Assembly: GCA_943356435.1 (NCBI GenBank)
Contig: CALREY010000002.1
Span: 95,386-159,385, forward strand
Origin: Candidatus Altimarinota bacterium
GTDB lineage: Bacteria; Patescibacteriota; Gracilibacteria; BD1-5; UBA6164
Length of the DNA: 64,000 nucleotides
Direction: 5' to 3'
This document shows, in pieces, positions 23,390-32,470 of this stretch (position 1 is the first letter of the stretch; every line of letters starts with the position of its first letter). The position numbers and the translations under genes are program-made. The notes below the pieces were generated by a model, which searched no databases, was not told the origin of the DNA, and saw only the letters and a program-made list of their open reading frames with translations.

Positions 23390-25921
23390 ATGTACATACA
23401 TAAAGACATAGAAAAAAAATGGCAAAATTATTGGGAAAAAAATAAAACATACAAAACTGAGAAAGATTTTTCTAAACCTAAATACTATACACTAGATATG
23501 TTCCCTTTTCCATCTGGAGCATGATTACATGTAGGACATCCTGAGTGAATGACTGCAAATGATATAGTAGCAAGATACAAAAAAGCCAATTGATACAATG
23601 TACTTCATCCAATGTGATGGGACGCTTTTTGATTGCCTGCTGAAAATTATGCTATCAAAACTGGTACTCATCCAAGTATCACGACAAAAGACAATATAGA
23701 CAATTTCAGAAAACAAATCAAGTCTCTATGATTTAGTTATGACTGGGATCGTGAAGTAGACACGACAGATCCGAAATATTATAAGTGGACACAATGGATA
23801 TTTTTGAAACTATTTGAAAAAGGTTTGGCTTATGAACAAGACTTACCTATTAATTATTGTCCATCATGCAAGACATGATTGGCAAACGAAGAAGTATTAA
23901 ATGACTTTACATGCGAAAGATGTGGGACAAAAGTAGAAAAAAAACAAATTAGACAATGGGTATTGTCTATAACTAAATATGCTGAAAGATTATTAAAAGA
24001 TGTAGACAGACTAGACTGGCCAGAATGAATAAAAGACATGCAAAGAAACTGGATAGGTAAATCTGAAGGATGTGAATTTGAATTAAAAAAATCTGATGAT
24101 AATAAAAAATATATCAGAGTATATACTACTAGAGTAGATACAGTTTTTAGTATGGCATTTGTTGTAATAGCACCTGATCATCCAAATGTATATGATTTCA
24201 TAACTGAAGATTATTACACAGAGTGTGAAGCATATATAGAAAAAGCAAATTCTAAATCTGACCAAGATAGAACTCAAGACGATAAAGAAAAAACAGGTGT
24301 ATTTACAGGTAGTTATTTAATAAATCCTTATAATAATGAGATTGTTCCATTATGGATTTGAGATTTTGTACTATGACATTATGGTACTTGAGCTGTATTC
24401 TGAGATGCTCATGATAAAAGAGATTTTTTATTAGCAAAAAAATATCATATTCCATTAAAAGTATCAATTATTCCAGCAAATTCTAATGAAGAACAAAAAA
24501 ATAATATTTTAAATTTTGAAGAATGTTTTACTGATTATTGAGTATTAATAAATTCTTGAGAATTTGATTGACTTACTAGTACAGAAGCTAAAACAGTACT
24601 TGCAGAATATGCAGAAAAAAACTGATTCTGAGAGAAAAAAGTGAATTATAAACTGAGAGATTGGTTATTTAGTAGACAAAGATATTGGTGAGAACCTATA
24701 CCTCTAGTTCATTGTGAAAAATGTTGAATAGTAGGAGAAAAAGAAGAAAATTTACCTATATTATTACCAGAAACAGATAATTTTGAGCCTTCATGAGATG
24801 GAACAAGTCCATTAAGTAAAATAGATAGTTTTGTAAACTGCAAATGTCCTAAATGCGACTGACCAGCAAAAAGAGAAACAAATACTATGCCTCAATGGTG
24901 AGGAAGTTGTTGGTATTACTTGAGATATATGGACCCAAATAATGCTAATGAATTAGTAAATAAAGATATAGTAAATTATTGGTGAGAAGTGGATTCTTAT
25001 GTTTGAGGAGCTGAACACGCTGTACTTCATTTATTATATGCTAGATTTTGGCACAAATTCTTGTTTGATATCTGAGTAGTACCTACTGATGAACCATTTT
25101 TTAGACTTAGAAATCAATGATTGATATTAGCTTATTCTTATCAAAATCCAATTGGTAAATTGATAGCTAATGACTTGGTAGAAGAAAGAAATTGAGAATT
25201 TTTTGATATAGAAACTGGTGATAAACTAGAAAAAGTTGTTGCAAAAATGTCAAAAAGTTTAAAAAATGTTGTAAACCCAGATGAAATAGTAGATGAATAT
25301 GGTGCTGATTCTCTTAGATTGTATGAAATGTACATGGCTGAGTTCAAAGACTCTGCTCCTTGGGATACTAGAAATATTATTTGAGTAAGAAGATTTATAG
25401 AAAAATCAGAAAGATTGTTTACTACAGAAGCAAAAACAACGAGCGAAGATGATAATACTACTATGAAATTGCTTCATAAAACAATTAAAAAAGTACAAGA
25501 AGATATAGAAAACTACAAATTCAACACTGCTATTTCTAGCTTGATGATTCTAGTAAATAATTGATTACCAAAAGATAGTGAATTACAAAAAGAATTCAAA
25601 AATACATTTGTAAGATTACTTCACCCTTTTGTACCTCATTTAGCTGAAGAATTATGGGAAAGAATATGAGAAAATGAATCTGTTTTCTTTTCAAGTTGGC
25701 CAAAATATGATGAAAAAATGACTATAGATGATACTATAGAAATAGCTGTGCAAGTATTAGGTAAACTTAGATGAACAATAGAAATAAACAAAGACGAAGA
25801 CAAAGAATTTATACTAGAAAAAGCAAAAAATAATACTGATGTAGCTAAATGGCTAGAATGAAAAGAAATAGTAAAAGAAATATATGTACCATTAAAAATC
25901 GTAAATATAGTTATTAAATAA
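23390..25921 (+). CDS. leuS: Leucyl-tRNA synthetase
   Basis: An 843-residue class I synthetase for tRNA-Leu. The HIGH motif is HVGH at residues 47-50 and KMSKS is at 619-623. The zinc-binding module has the pairs CPSC and CERC near residues 161-186. The CP1 editing domain includes the conserved TTRVDTVF and a long insert, and a second Cys cluster (CEKC, CKCPKC) precedes NTMPQWGGSCWYY. The C-terminal anticodon-binding domain is complete. In-frame TGA encodes many invariant glycines. The start has no SD. Confidence 0.95.
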
Positions 25922-25927
25922 TAATAA

Positions 25928-27349
25928 ATGATATATTTTATAATCGTTTTTCTAGAATGATTTACTACATTATCTGTGGAAATACTAGCTATTAGGAGAT
26001 GTGTAAGTGTAATAGGTTCTAATTCAATAACTACTTCTATAATACTATGAGTTATATTAGTAGCTTTGAGTTATTGATATTATATGTGATGAAAATTAGC
26101 TAGTAAATCTAGTAAAGAAAAAATAATAAAAAGATTATTTTTAAATATATTTCTAGCTTCTATAATATATACAGTATTTTCTTTCCCATTTGAAAATGCT
26201 GTACTCACTTCTCTATTGAACACAGGTATTTGATATGCTGTATCTATACTTATATCTATGTTAATACTATTCTTTTTACCTGTTTTTTTAGCTAGTCAGA
26301 CTATACCACTTTTAAATGAATTAATAGAATCAGATAAAAAATCAGAATTGGTATGAAAACTACTATTTTACTCTACAATTGGTTCATTTATATGAAGTAT
26401 TACTACTAGTTTAGTATTTTTCCCATATTTATGAGTAACAAAAACTATTATTTTAAATTGAATAATATTATCATTATTATCTCTAATAATTGTTATTAAA
26501 AATAAAAAATATTTCAAAGAATACATATTAATTATTAATATAATATTATTAGTTATATTTTGCAAATTAATAATATCAGATATTTTTGATAAAAATGCAG
26601 TTTATGCTTTTGATTCATCTCATAATGATATAGAAATCGTAGATTATGATATAAATAAAAGAATTATGCTATTAAATTGAGCATATAGTTCTGGAATATA
26701 TACTGATACAAAAGAAAGCTATTTCACCTATATTATTGAGACTCAAAAAATAATTGAGGATTTAAAACCAAAAAATATATTAGTAGTTTGATGAGCTGGA
26801 TTTAGTTTACCTTATTATGTATCTAAATTTGATTTTGTTGAAAATATAGATGTATCAGATATAGATGAAAATCTGTATAATATATCACAAAAATATTTTT
26901 TAGAAGAAAAATTAAATAATAAAGTACAATTTTATTGAATTCCAGCTGAATATTTGGTAAATCAGAAAATAAAAGAGTGAAAAAAATATGATTTTATATT
27001 CATAGATGCATATACATGAAAATCAGTTCCATCTCAACTATTAACTAAAGAATTCTATGATTGATTAAATAAAATATCATCATGAAAAATAGTATTTAAT
27101 TACATATTCGACCAACATAAAAATTCAAATTACTATAAAAAAACACTTAATACATTGAATAAATCATTATGAAATGTATATATAAAATCAGTATCTGACT
27201 TTGTATGACAATACTGAAATTATTTAGTAATTAACAATGAATACAAGTGATTTAAAAAAGTAGATATATTTAAAGAATTATGAATATATACTGATGATAA
27301 ATGAACTCAAGAAATAGATAAATATATGTTATTCAAGGACAATTATTAA
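25928..27349 (+). CDS. Membrane-fused spermidine-synthase-like protein
   Basis: A 473-residue protein. Residues 1-215 form about seven membrane helices. Residues 250-473 form a Rossmann aminopropyltransferase-like domain with NILVVGGAGFSLPYY, the acidic strand end VENIDVSDIDENL and YDFIFIDAYTGKSVP. This is the layout of the spermidine synthase-like/fused MFS group. The usual catalytic Asp of the DxxD gate-keeping region is replaced by DAYTG, as in this divergent branch, so polyamine synthesis is not assured. It follows leuS by six bases and is probably co-transcribed with it. Confidence 0.75.
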
Positions 27350-27384
27350 AAAAACAATTAATCATAATGATAAATTGTTTTTTT
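27348..27384 (+). terminator. Terminator after the leuS unit
   Basis: The inverted repeat aaaaaacaatta / taaattgttttttt lies at the end of the + strand unit, convergent with rnhA. Confidence 0.8.
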
Positions 27385-27388
27385 GTTA

Positions 27389-28126
27389 TTACAAATATAC
27401 TTTAGCCTCTTCTACCATATATATAGTCTTACATAATGGACATGATAAGTAATATAGATAATAATAATCTCATTTTTTTTCTTTTTTAGCATTCTTTGGT
27501 TGTTTTTGTTCTACTGGAGTATGACATTTTCTACATAAATCTCATTTTTTTGTGATTTTTGTATTTTTGTCTACATTTTTATTTAATTCTATTACATTAT
27601 TTGTTTTTAGAAAATCCTTGGTTGTTTTTTCTATTTCATCTTTAGTTGGAATATAATTAATATCCTCTATTAAGTCTTTTTTACTCATAGCTTGAGTGGC
27701 CAATTCATCACATCTCTCATTTTCAGGGTGTCCATTATGTCATTTGACCCAATGAAATCTTACTTCATGTTTTGATACTAAATCAAGTAGTTTTTCCCAT
27801 AAATCATAATTAACAGCTTTTTCATTTTTTGTTCTATACCAATTATTCTCTTTCCATTTTTTTGCCCATCATTTTTCTATTCAATTTATAGTATATTGAG
27901 AATCTGTATAAATATTTACTTTTGATTTAGTTTTTAGTTTTTCTAGTCAAGTAATAGCTCAAGTTAGCTCCATTCTATTATTTGTAGTCAGTTTATATCA
28001 CTGACTAAATTCTTTTTTTACTCATTTATAATGAAGAATAACTCAATATCATCACTTTCCAGGATTTGGAACTGCTCATCAGTCAGAATAAATATCTACT
28101 TCTGGAAGATTGCCATGTATATTCAT
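27389..28126 (-). CDS. rnhA: Ribonuclease HI with C-terminal zinc-ribbon-like tail
   Basis: A 245-residue protein. The first about 145 residues are RNase HI, which cuts RNA in RNA-DNA hybrids: IYSDGGAVPNPGKGGYG (first Asp), NNRMELTGAI (Glu), IYTDSQYT (Asp) and NERCDELA (last Asp), plus the basic handle GWAKKWKENNW. The extra C-terminal 100 residues end in two CxxC pairs (CRKCHTP and CPLCK) that look like a zinc ribbon, possibly for nucleic-acid binding. The ATG directly abuts the ndk stop codon, so the two are translationally linked. Confidence 0.93.
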
Positions 28127-28621
28127 TTAATTAATTGTATTATTATTTAATTTTGATGTTATTTCTGGAAAATGTATCATTATTTCCCTATTTGCACTCT
28201 CAATGCTATCAGCTGCATGTGTCATATTATATCTAGTCTTTTTTCTATCTACTAAATACTCATCTCTGATTTCTACTAGTATTTCCCTGCCTCTTTTAAC
28301 TGCATTATCTCAATAAAAAATTATCCAATACGAATTACCTGAAGCCATATATTCTACTAAAGTATCAAATGTCCGCTCTTTTAATATTGGACTTAATGTA
28401 TTTCTATGCTCTTCATAATGCCTCTCTGCAGTTTCTATATCTAGTTTGTATTCTTTTTCTTTTATTATTTCGAAATCGTTATCTTTAAGTCTAGAAATAA
28501 CATAAGATATAAAATCGTAAGGATTTTCTGGTAAGTCTTTTTTTAGCTTATCATATTCTGATCTAGGATTATTTGGACTAAACGCATCAGGTTTTATTCA
28601 AAATAAACTATATTCTTTCAT
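28127..28621 (-). CDS. ndk: Nucleoside-diphosphate kinase
   Basis: A 164-residue enzyme that balances NTP pools. The N-terminus MKEYSLFGIKPDAF carries the KPD motif. The active-site phosphohistidine lies in YNMTHAADSIESANREI. The segment LVEYMASG is also typical. It carries an insert of about 20 residues after KPDA compared with compact NDKs. It heads a two-gene unit with rnhA, whose start follows its stop without a gap. One Arg before the conserved TF is encoded by the rare codon CGG. Confidence 0.88.
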
Positions 28622-28677
28622 ATACTATTTATTAATAATTAACTAAGAAACTATAACTAAGTTTTAATATAATTCAA

Positions 28678-28705
28678 ATAAAAAAGAACTCAATTAAGAG
28701 TTCTA
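28678..28705 (-). terminator. Terminator of the sod gene
   Basis: Stem agaactc / gagttct with a T6 tract on the minus strand, just after the sod stop. Confidence 0.75.
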
Positions 28706-28709
28706 ATTA

Positions 28710-29285
28710 TTATATCAAATTTGCATTTACAAAACTCCAGTTAACTAGATTCCAGAAATTTTCTACATATTTTGCTCTAGCATTTCTAGTATCTATATAA
28801 TATGCATGTTCCCAAACATCTATTACTAACAATGCTTTATTATCAGTAGTTAGAGTAGTAGCCGCATTTGAAGTATTAACTATTTCTAGTTTTCCTTCTG
28901 GAGTTTTTACTAGCCAAGTCCATCCAGAACCAAAGTTTGAAAGTGCACTTGCAGTAAATTTTTCTTTGAATTCAGCTAATCCAGAAAAATCTCTAGTAAT
29001 TAATTCAGCTATTTCTCAACTAGCATCTCATCCTGCATTTGGTGCTAAACAATGCCAGTAAAATGTATGATTCCACACTTGAGCTGCATTATTAAATAAT
29101 GGTCATGAAGAATTTTTGATTAGTTCTTCTAAATCATCATTATTCATATCAGTTCATACAGTCAAATTATTTAGATTATCTACATACGTTTTGTAGTGTT
29201 TTCCATAGTGATATTCTAATGTTTCAGCAGATATAAAAGGTTCTAAAGCATTTTTTTCATATGGTAATTCAGGTAGTTTAAACAT
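28710..29285 (-). CDS. Superoxide dismutase (Fe-type)
   Basis: A 191-residue Fe/Mn SOD that converts superoxide to peroxide and oxygen. Metal ligands are visible: EYHYGKHY (His), VWNHTFYWH (His) and [10 protein letters not shown] (Asp and His). The segment [13 protein letters not shown], with Gln in the AAQ position, matches iron-type enzymes. The length is normal. It is a single gene with a possible Fur-like operator upstream (29318-29339) and its own terminator. Confidence 0.93.
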
Positions 29286-29317
29286 AATTATTAATTTAAA
29301 TATTAAAATATTACTAA

Positions 29318-29339
29318 AATAGTAATCATTCTCATTATA
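29318..29339 (-). promoter_or_regulatory. Fur-box-like inverted repeat upstream of sod
   Basis: On the minus strand the sequence tataatgagaatgattacta lies 33 bases before the sod ATG. It agrees with the classical Fur box at about 14 of 19 bases. Regulation by iron is inferred. Confidence 0.45.
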
Positions 29340-29344
29340 AAATC

Positions 29345-29376
29345 AAGTAAAAAAAAGAAAAGTAATTTTTTTACTT
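29345..29376 (-). terminator. Terminator of the ruvB-udk-femX unit
   Basis: A stem aagtaaaaaaa / tttttttactt overlaps the TAA at 29371-29373. It is A/T-only and so of moderate strength. Confidence 0.55.
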
Positions 29377-30282
29377 CCCTTTATACTTCCTGATTAGATT
29401 AATAATATAATATTTCAATTTCTTATTAACATATATATAACTTTCACTTACATCTCTAATATCACTAGTAAACTTTTTCTTGAAATCTGTTACTCAAGCA
29501 AGTGGACTATCTATATCTTCTGGTCATGCAACTCATAGAAAATCATATATATTCGAACCTATTGATTTAGCTATTTTTATAGCTTCCCATTGTAATAAAT
29601 AAGGTGACATTAAATTCCTATAATTAGCATCTCAAGATGATGCTCAATAATAATAAATACTTTGATTTTCTTCAAATACAAATATTCATCCAGCAATTAC
29701 TACTCACTCATAGTATGCTAATAATAATTTAGAATTTTCTAATGTATTTAAAAATATTTTATAATAATCTTTTGTGTTACCATTAAATCAATCTCTAGAA
29801 GTAGTTTCTAGCATCAAGTTATAGAATAAATCAATATTTTCATCTGTTTTTTCTACAGCTTTTACTTGTACTCACTTTTTTTCTGCTAATTTAATATTAT
29901 ATCTACCTTTTGGTTTCATGTTGGACAATATTTGATCAAGTGTCAAACTTGTGTCTATAACAGCAGTATATGGAGTGATAAATTTTTTATAATATCACTT
30001 ATTTAATGAATACTCTACTCTATATTTTGAAGAAACAATTAATGATTTATACGAAAAATTCTCTATCTGTAAAAACAAAGCTTTTTCTTTTTTACAAATC
30101 TGAATCATATCATTTAATTCTATCATCAATATATCTTTTTCTAGTCATAGAACAAAAAGCCCATATTCTCATAATGCGACTTTTCTCTTTTCTATAAATA
30201 TTCAGTTTGATTCTATTATTTTTTCTGCTTGTCATGATGCAACTAGCATTTCTCACCATTTTTTTGTTTGCCAAATAGACAT
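29371..30282 (-). CDS. FemX/FemAB-family peptidoglycan bridge aminoacyltransferase
   Basis: A 303-residue GNAT-fold transferase. Family signs are the N-terminal WQTKKWGEMLVASGQAEKI, PYTAVIDTSLTLDQILSNMK, the GRYNIKLAEKKG helix, LLLAYYEGVVIAGGIFV and the conserved YYYGASSGDANYRNLMSPYL with LLQWEAIKIAKSIG. FemX-type enzymes add an amino acid from aminoacyl-tRNA to the stem peptide of lipid II. This is notable in an organism that has an extra glycine codon, but the amino acid used cannot be told. It starts four bases after udk ends. Confidence 0.88.
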
Positions 30283-30286
30283 ATTT

Positions 30287-30982
30287 TTATATTAAATTAG
30301 GAATATTATTTTCTTTTATAAATTTATCTAAATCAAATCATCTAAGCTCTAAATATGGATCAAATTCATTAATAATTATCATATCTGAAATTTCTTTTTG
30401 TGGTTCTATGTATTTTTCATGCATAGGATTCACTACTGTTTCAAATATTTCTACTATTTCATTTACTTTTTGCCTAGTTCTTTTCATGTCTCTCAAAATT
30501 CTTCTAATAAGTCTACCATGTGTAGAAGTTTCCACAAACAATTTCAGATCAGACAAACTAATAAATATCTCATGTAGAGTAAATAATCCCTCTACAATTA
30601 TAACTTTTTTTGGTTCTATTTTTATAGAATTTGGGATAGATTTAGATTCTATAAAATCATAGTTAGGTATCAATACTTCTTTTCAAGTAGACAATATTTC
30701 TAGATGTTCGTGTAATAATTTAATATTAATAGCTTCTGGTTGATCAAAAGTAATATTGTTATTTTTTACATATTCTGCTCAATAAAAATAATTATCCATA
30801 GATAAAACAACTGAATGATCTTTATAGAAATTTGCTATTCTATTAGCTACATTAGATGTTTTTCATGATGCTGAACCTCATGCAACAAAAACAAATAGTA
30901 TTTCTTTTGTAATCAATTTTTCTTTAATGATTTTCTTTGCCTTAAATAGTCATTCGTATAGTGGAAATGTTTTTGTTTTCAT
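30287..30982 (-). CDS. udk: Uridine kinase-like P-loop kinase
   Basis: A 231-residue nucleoside/phosphoribulokinase family protein. The Walker A is FVAGGSASGKTSNVAN. VLSMDNYFYGAEYVK is the substrate motif, then FDQPEAINI, KKVIIVEGLFTLHEI and the lid RRILRDMKRTRQ. The family phosphorylates uridine and cytidine in pyrimidine salvage. It sits between ruvB (one base apart) and the FemX-like gene in a tight three-gene minus-strand unit. The exact substrate is inferred from family. Confidence 0.85.
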
Positions 30983-30983
30983 A

Positions 30984-31997
30984 TTATTTTTTTAAATGGT
31001 TAATTCAGGCTCCTGATATTTTTCTTCATCTTGGTGTTCTTTCTATAAATCATATTTGCAATAAATAAGGTTCTACTACATCTTCTAGTGTAGCTTCTTC
31101 TTCTCATATTGCTGATGCTAATGTATTAAGTCAAACTGGTCCTCAATTGAAATTATCATATAGTGTAGACAAATATTTCCTATCCAAATAATCAAGTCAA
31201 AGTTCATCTATTCAAATATCTTTGAAAATTCACTCCAAAATACCTAAACTAGCTACATCTTTTCAAATAGTATGATAATCTCTCACTATTTTTAAAAGTC
31301 TATTTGCTATTCTAGGTGTTCATCTGGATTTTTTTGCTATTGTTTCTAGTATAGACTCTTCGAAAATCAAATCCAATTTAGAAGCATTTTTATGAATAAT
31401 AAGCGAAATATCATCAATATTATAGAAATCCAGCTTCAAAACATTACCAAATCTATCTCTAAGAGGTGAAGACAATGCACTCAGTCTAGTTGTAGCTCAA
31501 ACTAGAGTAAATTCTTTTAATGGTAATTTTACACTCTGTGCTCAAGTACCTGAACCAACCATAATATCAATCTCGAAATCCTCCATAGCAGTATAAAGAA
31601 TCTCTTCTACTTGAGGTCTAAGTCTATGTATTTCATCGATGAAAAGTATATCTCAATTTTCTAGATTTGATAATATACTTACTAAATCTGATTGTTTATC
31701 TATTGCTGGTCAACTAGTTGATTTCAGATTTGTTTCCATTTCTGTTGATATGATATTTGAAAGAGTTGTTTTTCATAGTCATGGAGGTCCATAAAAAAGT
31801 ACATGTTCCATAGCTTTTCATCTGATTTTAGACGAAGCAATAGAGACAGAGAGATGTTTTTTTATACTCTCCTGCCCTACATAGTCCTCCAATTTCAAAG
31901 GTCTCAAAATATTTGAAAACCTTCATTTATCGACTTCTTTTTCTGTAGATGAAACTACTCTTTCTTTACTTTCTTTTTTTGATGATTCTATTACCAT
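30984..31997 (-). CDS. ruvB: Holliday junction branch-migration ATPase RuvB
   Basis: A 337-residue AAA+ motor that works with RuvA. It shows [19 protein letters not shown], Walker A YGPPGLGKTTLS, Walker [20 protein letters not shown], sensor and arginine-finger segments ([18 protein letters not shown]) and the C-terminal winged helix ([29 protein letters not shown]). The P-loop Gly are TGA. The stop is one base from the udk start codon. ruvA and ruvC are not in the window. Confidence 0.95.
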
Positions 31998-32073
31998 AAT
32001 TCAAATTATCTATTATTAATGTATATATCTTATATATATAATAATTTTTGTAAAGAAAGTTTTTATAATAAAC

Positions 32074-32101
32074 TTGACATTTAATACATTAATATTATAA
32101 A
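32074..32101 (+). promoter_or_regulatory. Consensus promoter for the TGA-free small gene
   Basis: TTGACA and TATAAA are separated by 16 bases. A Shine-Dalgarno motif (aaagggga) sits just before the ATG. Confidence 0.75.
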
Positions 32102-32133
32102 TATCTAGCATTTATACATAAAGGGGAATTAAA

Positions 32134-32352
32134 ATGCGAAAAAATAAAGGTGTAAGAATCGATGGTGCATATGATGAGAGTATCTCTCATAGGCTCATTA
32201 GAAAGACTTTTGCCATATCTTTAGAGAGTTGGGAAAATACTTCTCAAAGAAGACAAAAAGCAAAAGTATCTGGAAAAAGACGCAGTATTATCAAACAAGA
32301 TCGGCACAACATGAACGAACTTGTTCGAGATTTAAAATGCTGTTATTCTTAG
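32134..32352 (+). CDS. Small basic protein, unknown, with SD and foreign-like codon use
   Basis: A 72-residue basic protein (MRKNKGVRIDGAYDESISHR ... NELVRDLKCCYS). It has no TGA codon, and its three Gly are GGT or GGA. Four of about nine Arg use CGA, CGC or CGG, while AGA dominates elsewhere in the window. It has a good SD sequence (aggggaa) eight bases before ATG, a consensus promoter and a strong terminator, all rare features here. No family was recognised; the basic central part (SQRRQKAKVSGKRRS) suggests nucleic-acid contact. It may be recently acquired, or an unusually strongly translated native gene. Confidence 0.7.
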   Translation: MRKNKGVRIDGAYDESISHRLIRKTFAISLESWENTSQRRQKAKVSGKRRSIIKQDRHNMNELVRDLKCCYS

Positions 32353-32362
32353 ACTATGGAGG

Positions 32363-32391
32363 AAAGAGGTGTTAATAACACCTCTTTTTTA
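32363..32391 (+). terminator. Terminator after the small basic gene
   Basis: A perfect stem aagaggtgtta / taacacctctt is followed by a T-run. Confidence 0.9.
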
Positions 32392-32407
32392 TTTGTGTAA
32401 AATTCTT

Positions 32408-32435
32408 TTGACAAAATAATATTAGCACATATAAT
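32408..32435 (+). promoter_or_regulatory. clpB promoter
   Basis: TTGACA (32408-32413) and TATAAT (32430-32435) are 16 bases apart. The -10 lies inside the inverted repeat at 32422-32448. Confidence 0.85.
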
Positions 32436-32448
32436 ACTTATGTGCTAA
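32422..32448. promoter_or_regulatory. CIRCE-like operator (HrcA-type) at clpB
   Basis: A perfect 9-9-9 inverted repeat, TTAGCACAT, nine bases, ATGTGCTAA. Classical CIRCE is TTAGCACTC-N9-GAGTGCTAA, so seven of nine bases per arm agree and the arm ends changed symmetrically. Its overlap with the -10 suggests repression by an HrcA-like protein (inference). Confidence 0.8.
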
Positions 32449-32470
32449 TTTAATTCCTAATTTAATTATT

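Noticed and set aside
24038..24361. Apparent broken leuS fragments, and many other short frames that end at TGA
   Set aside because: They are pieces of intact genes cut only by reading TGA as stop.
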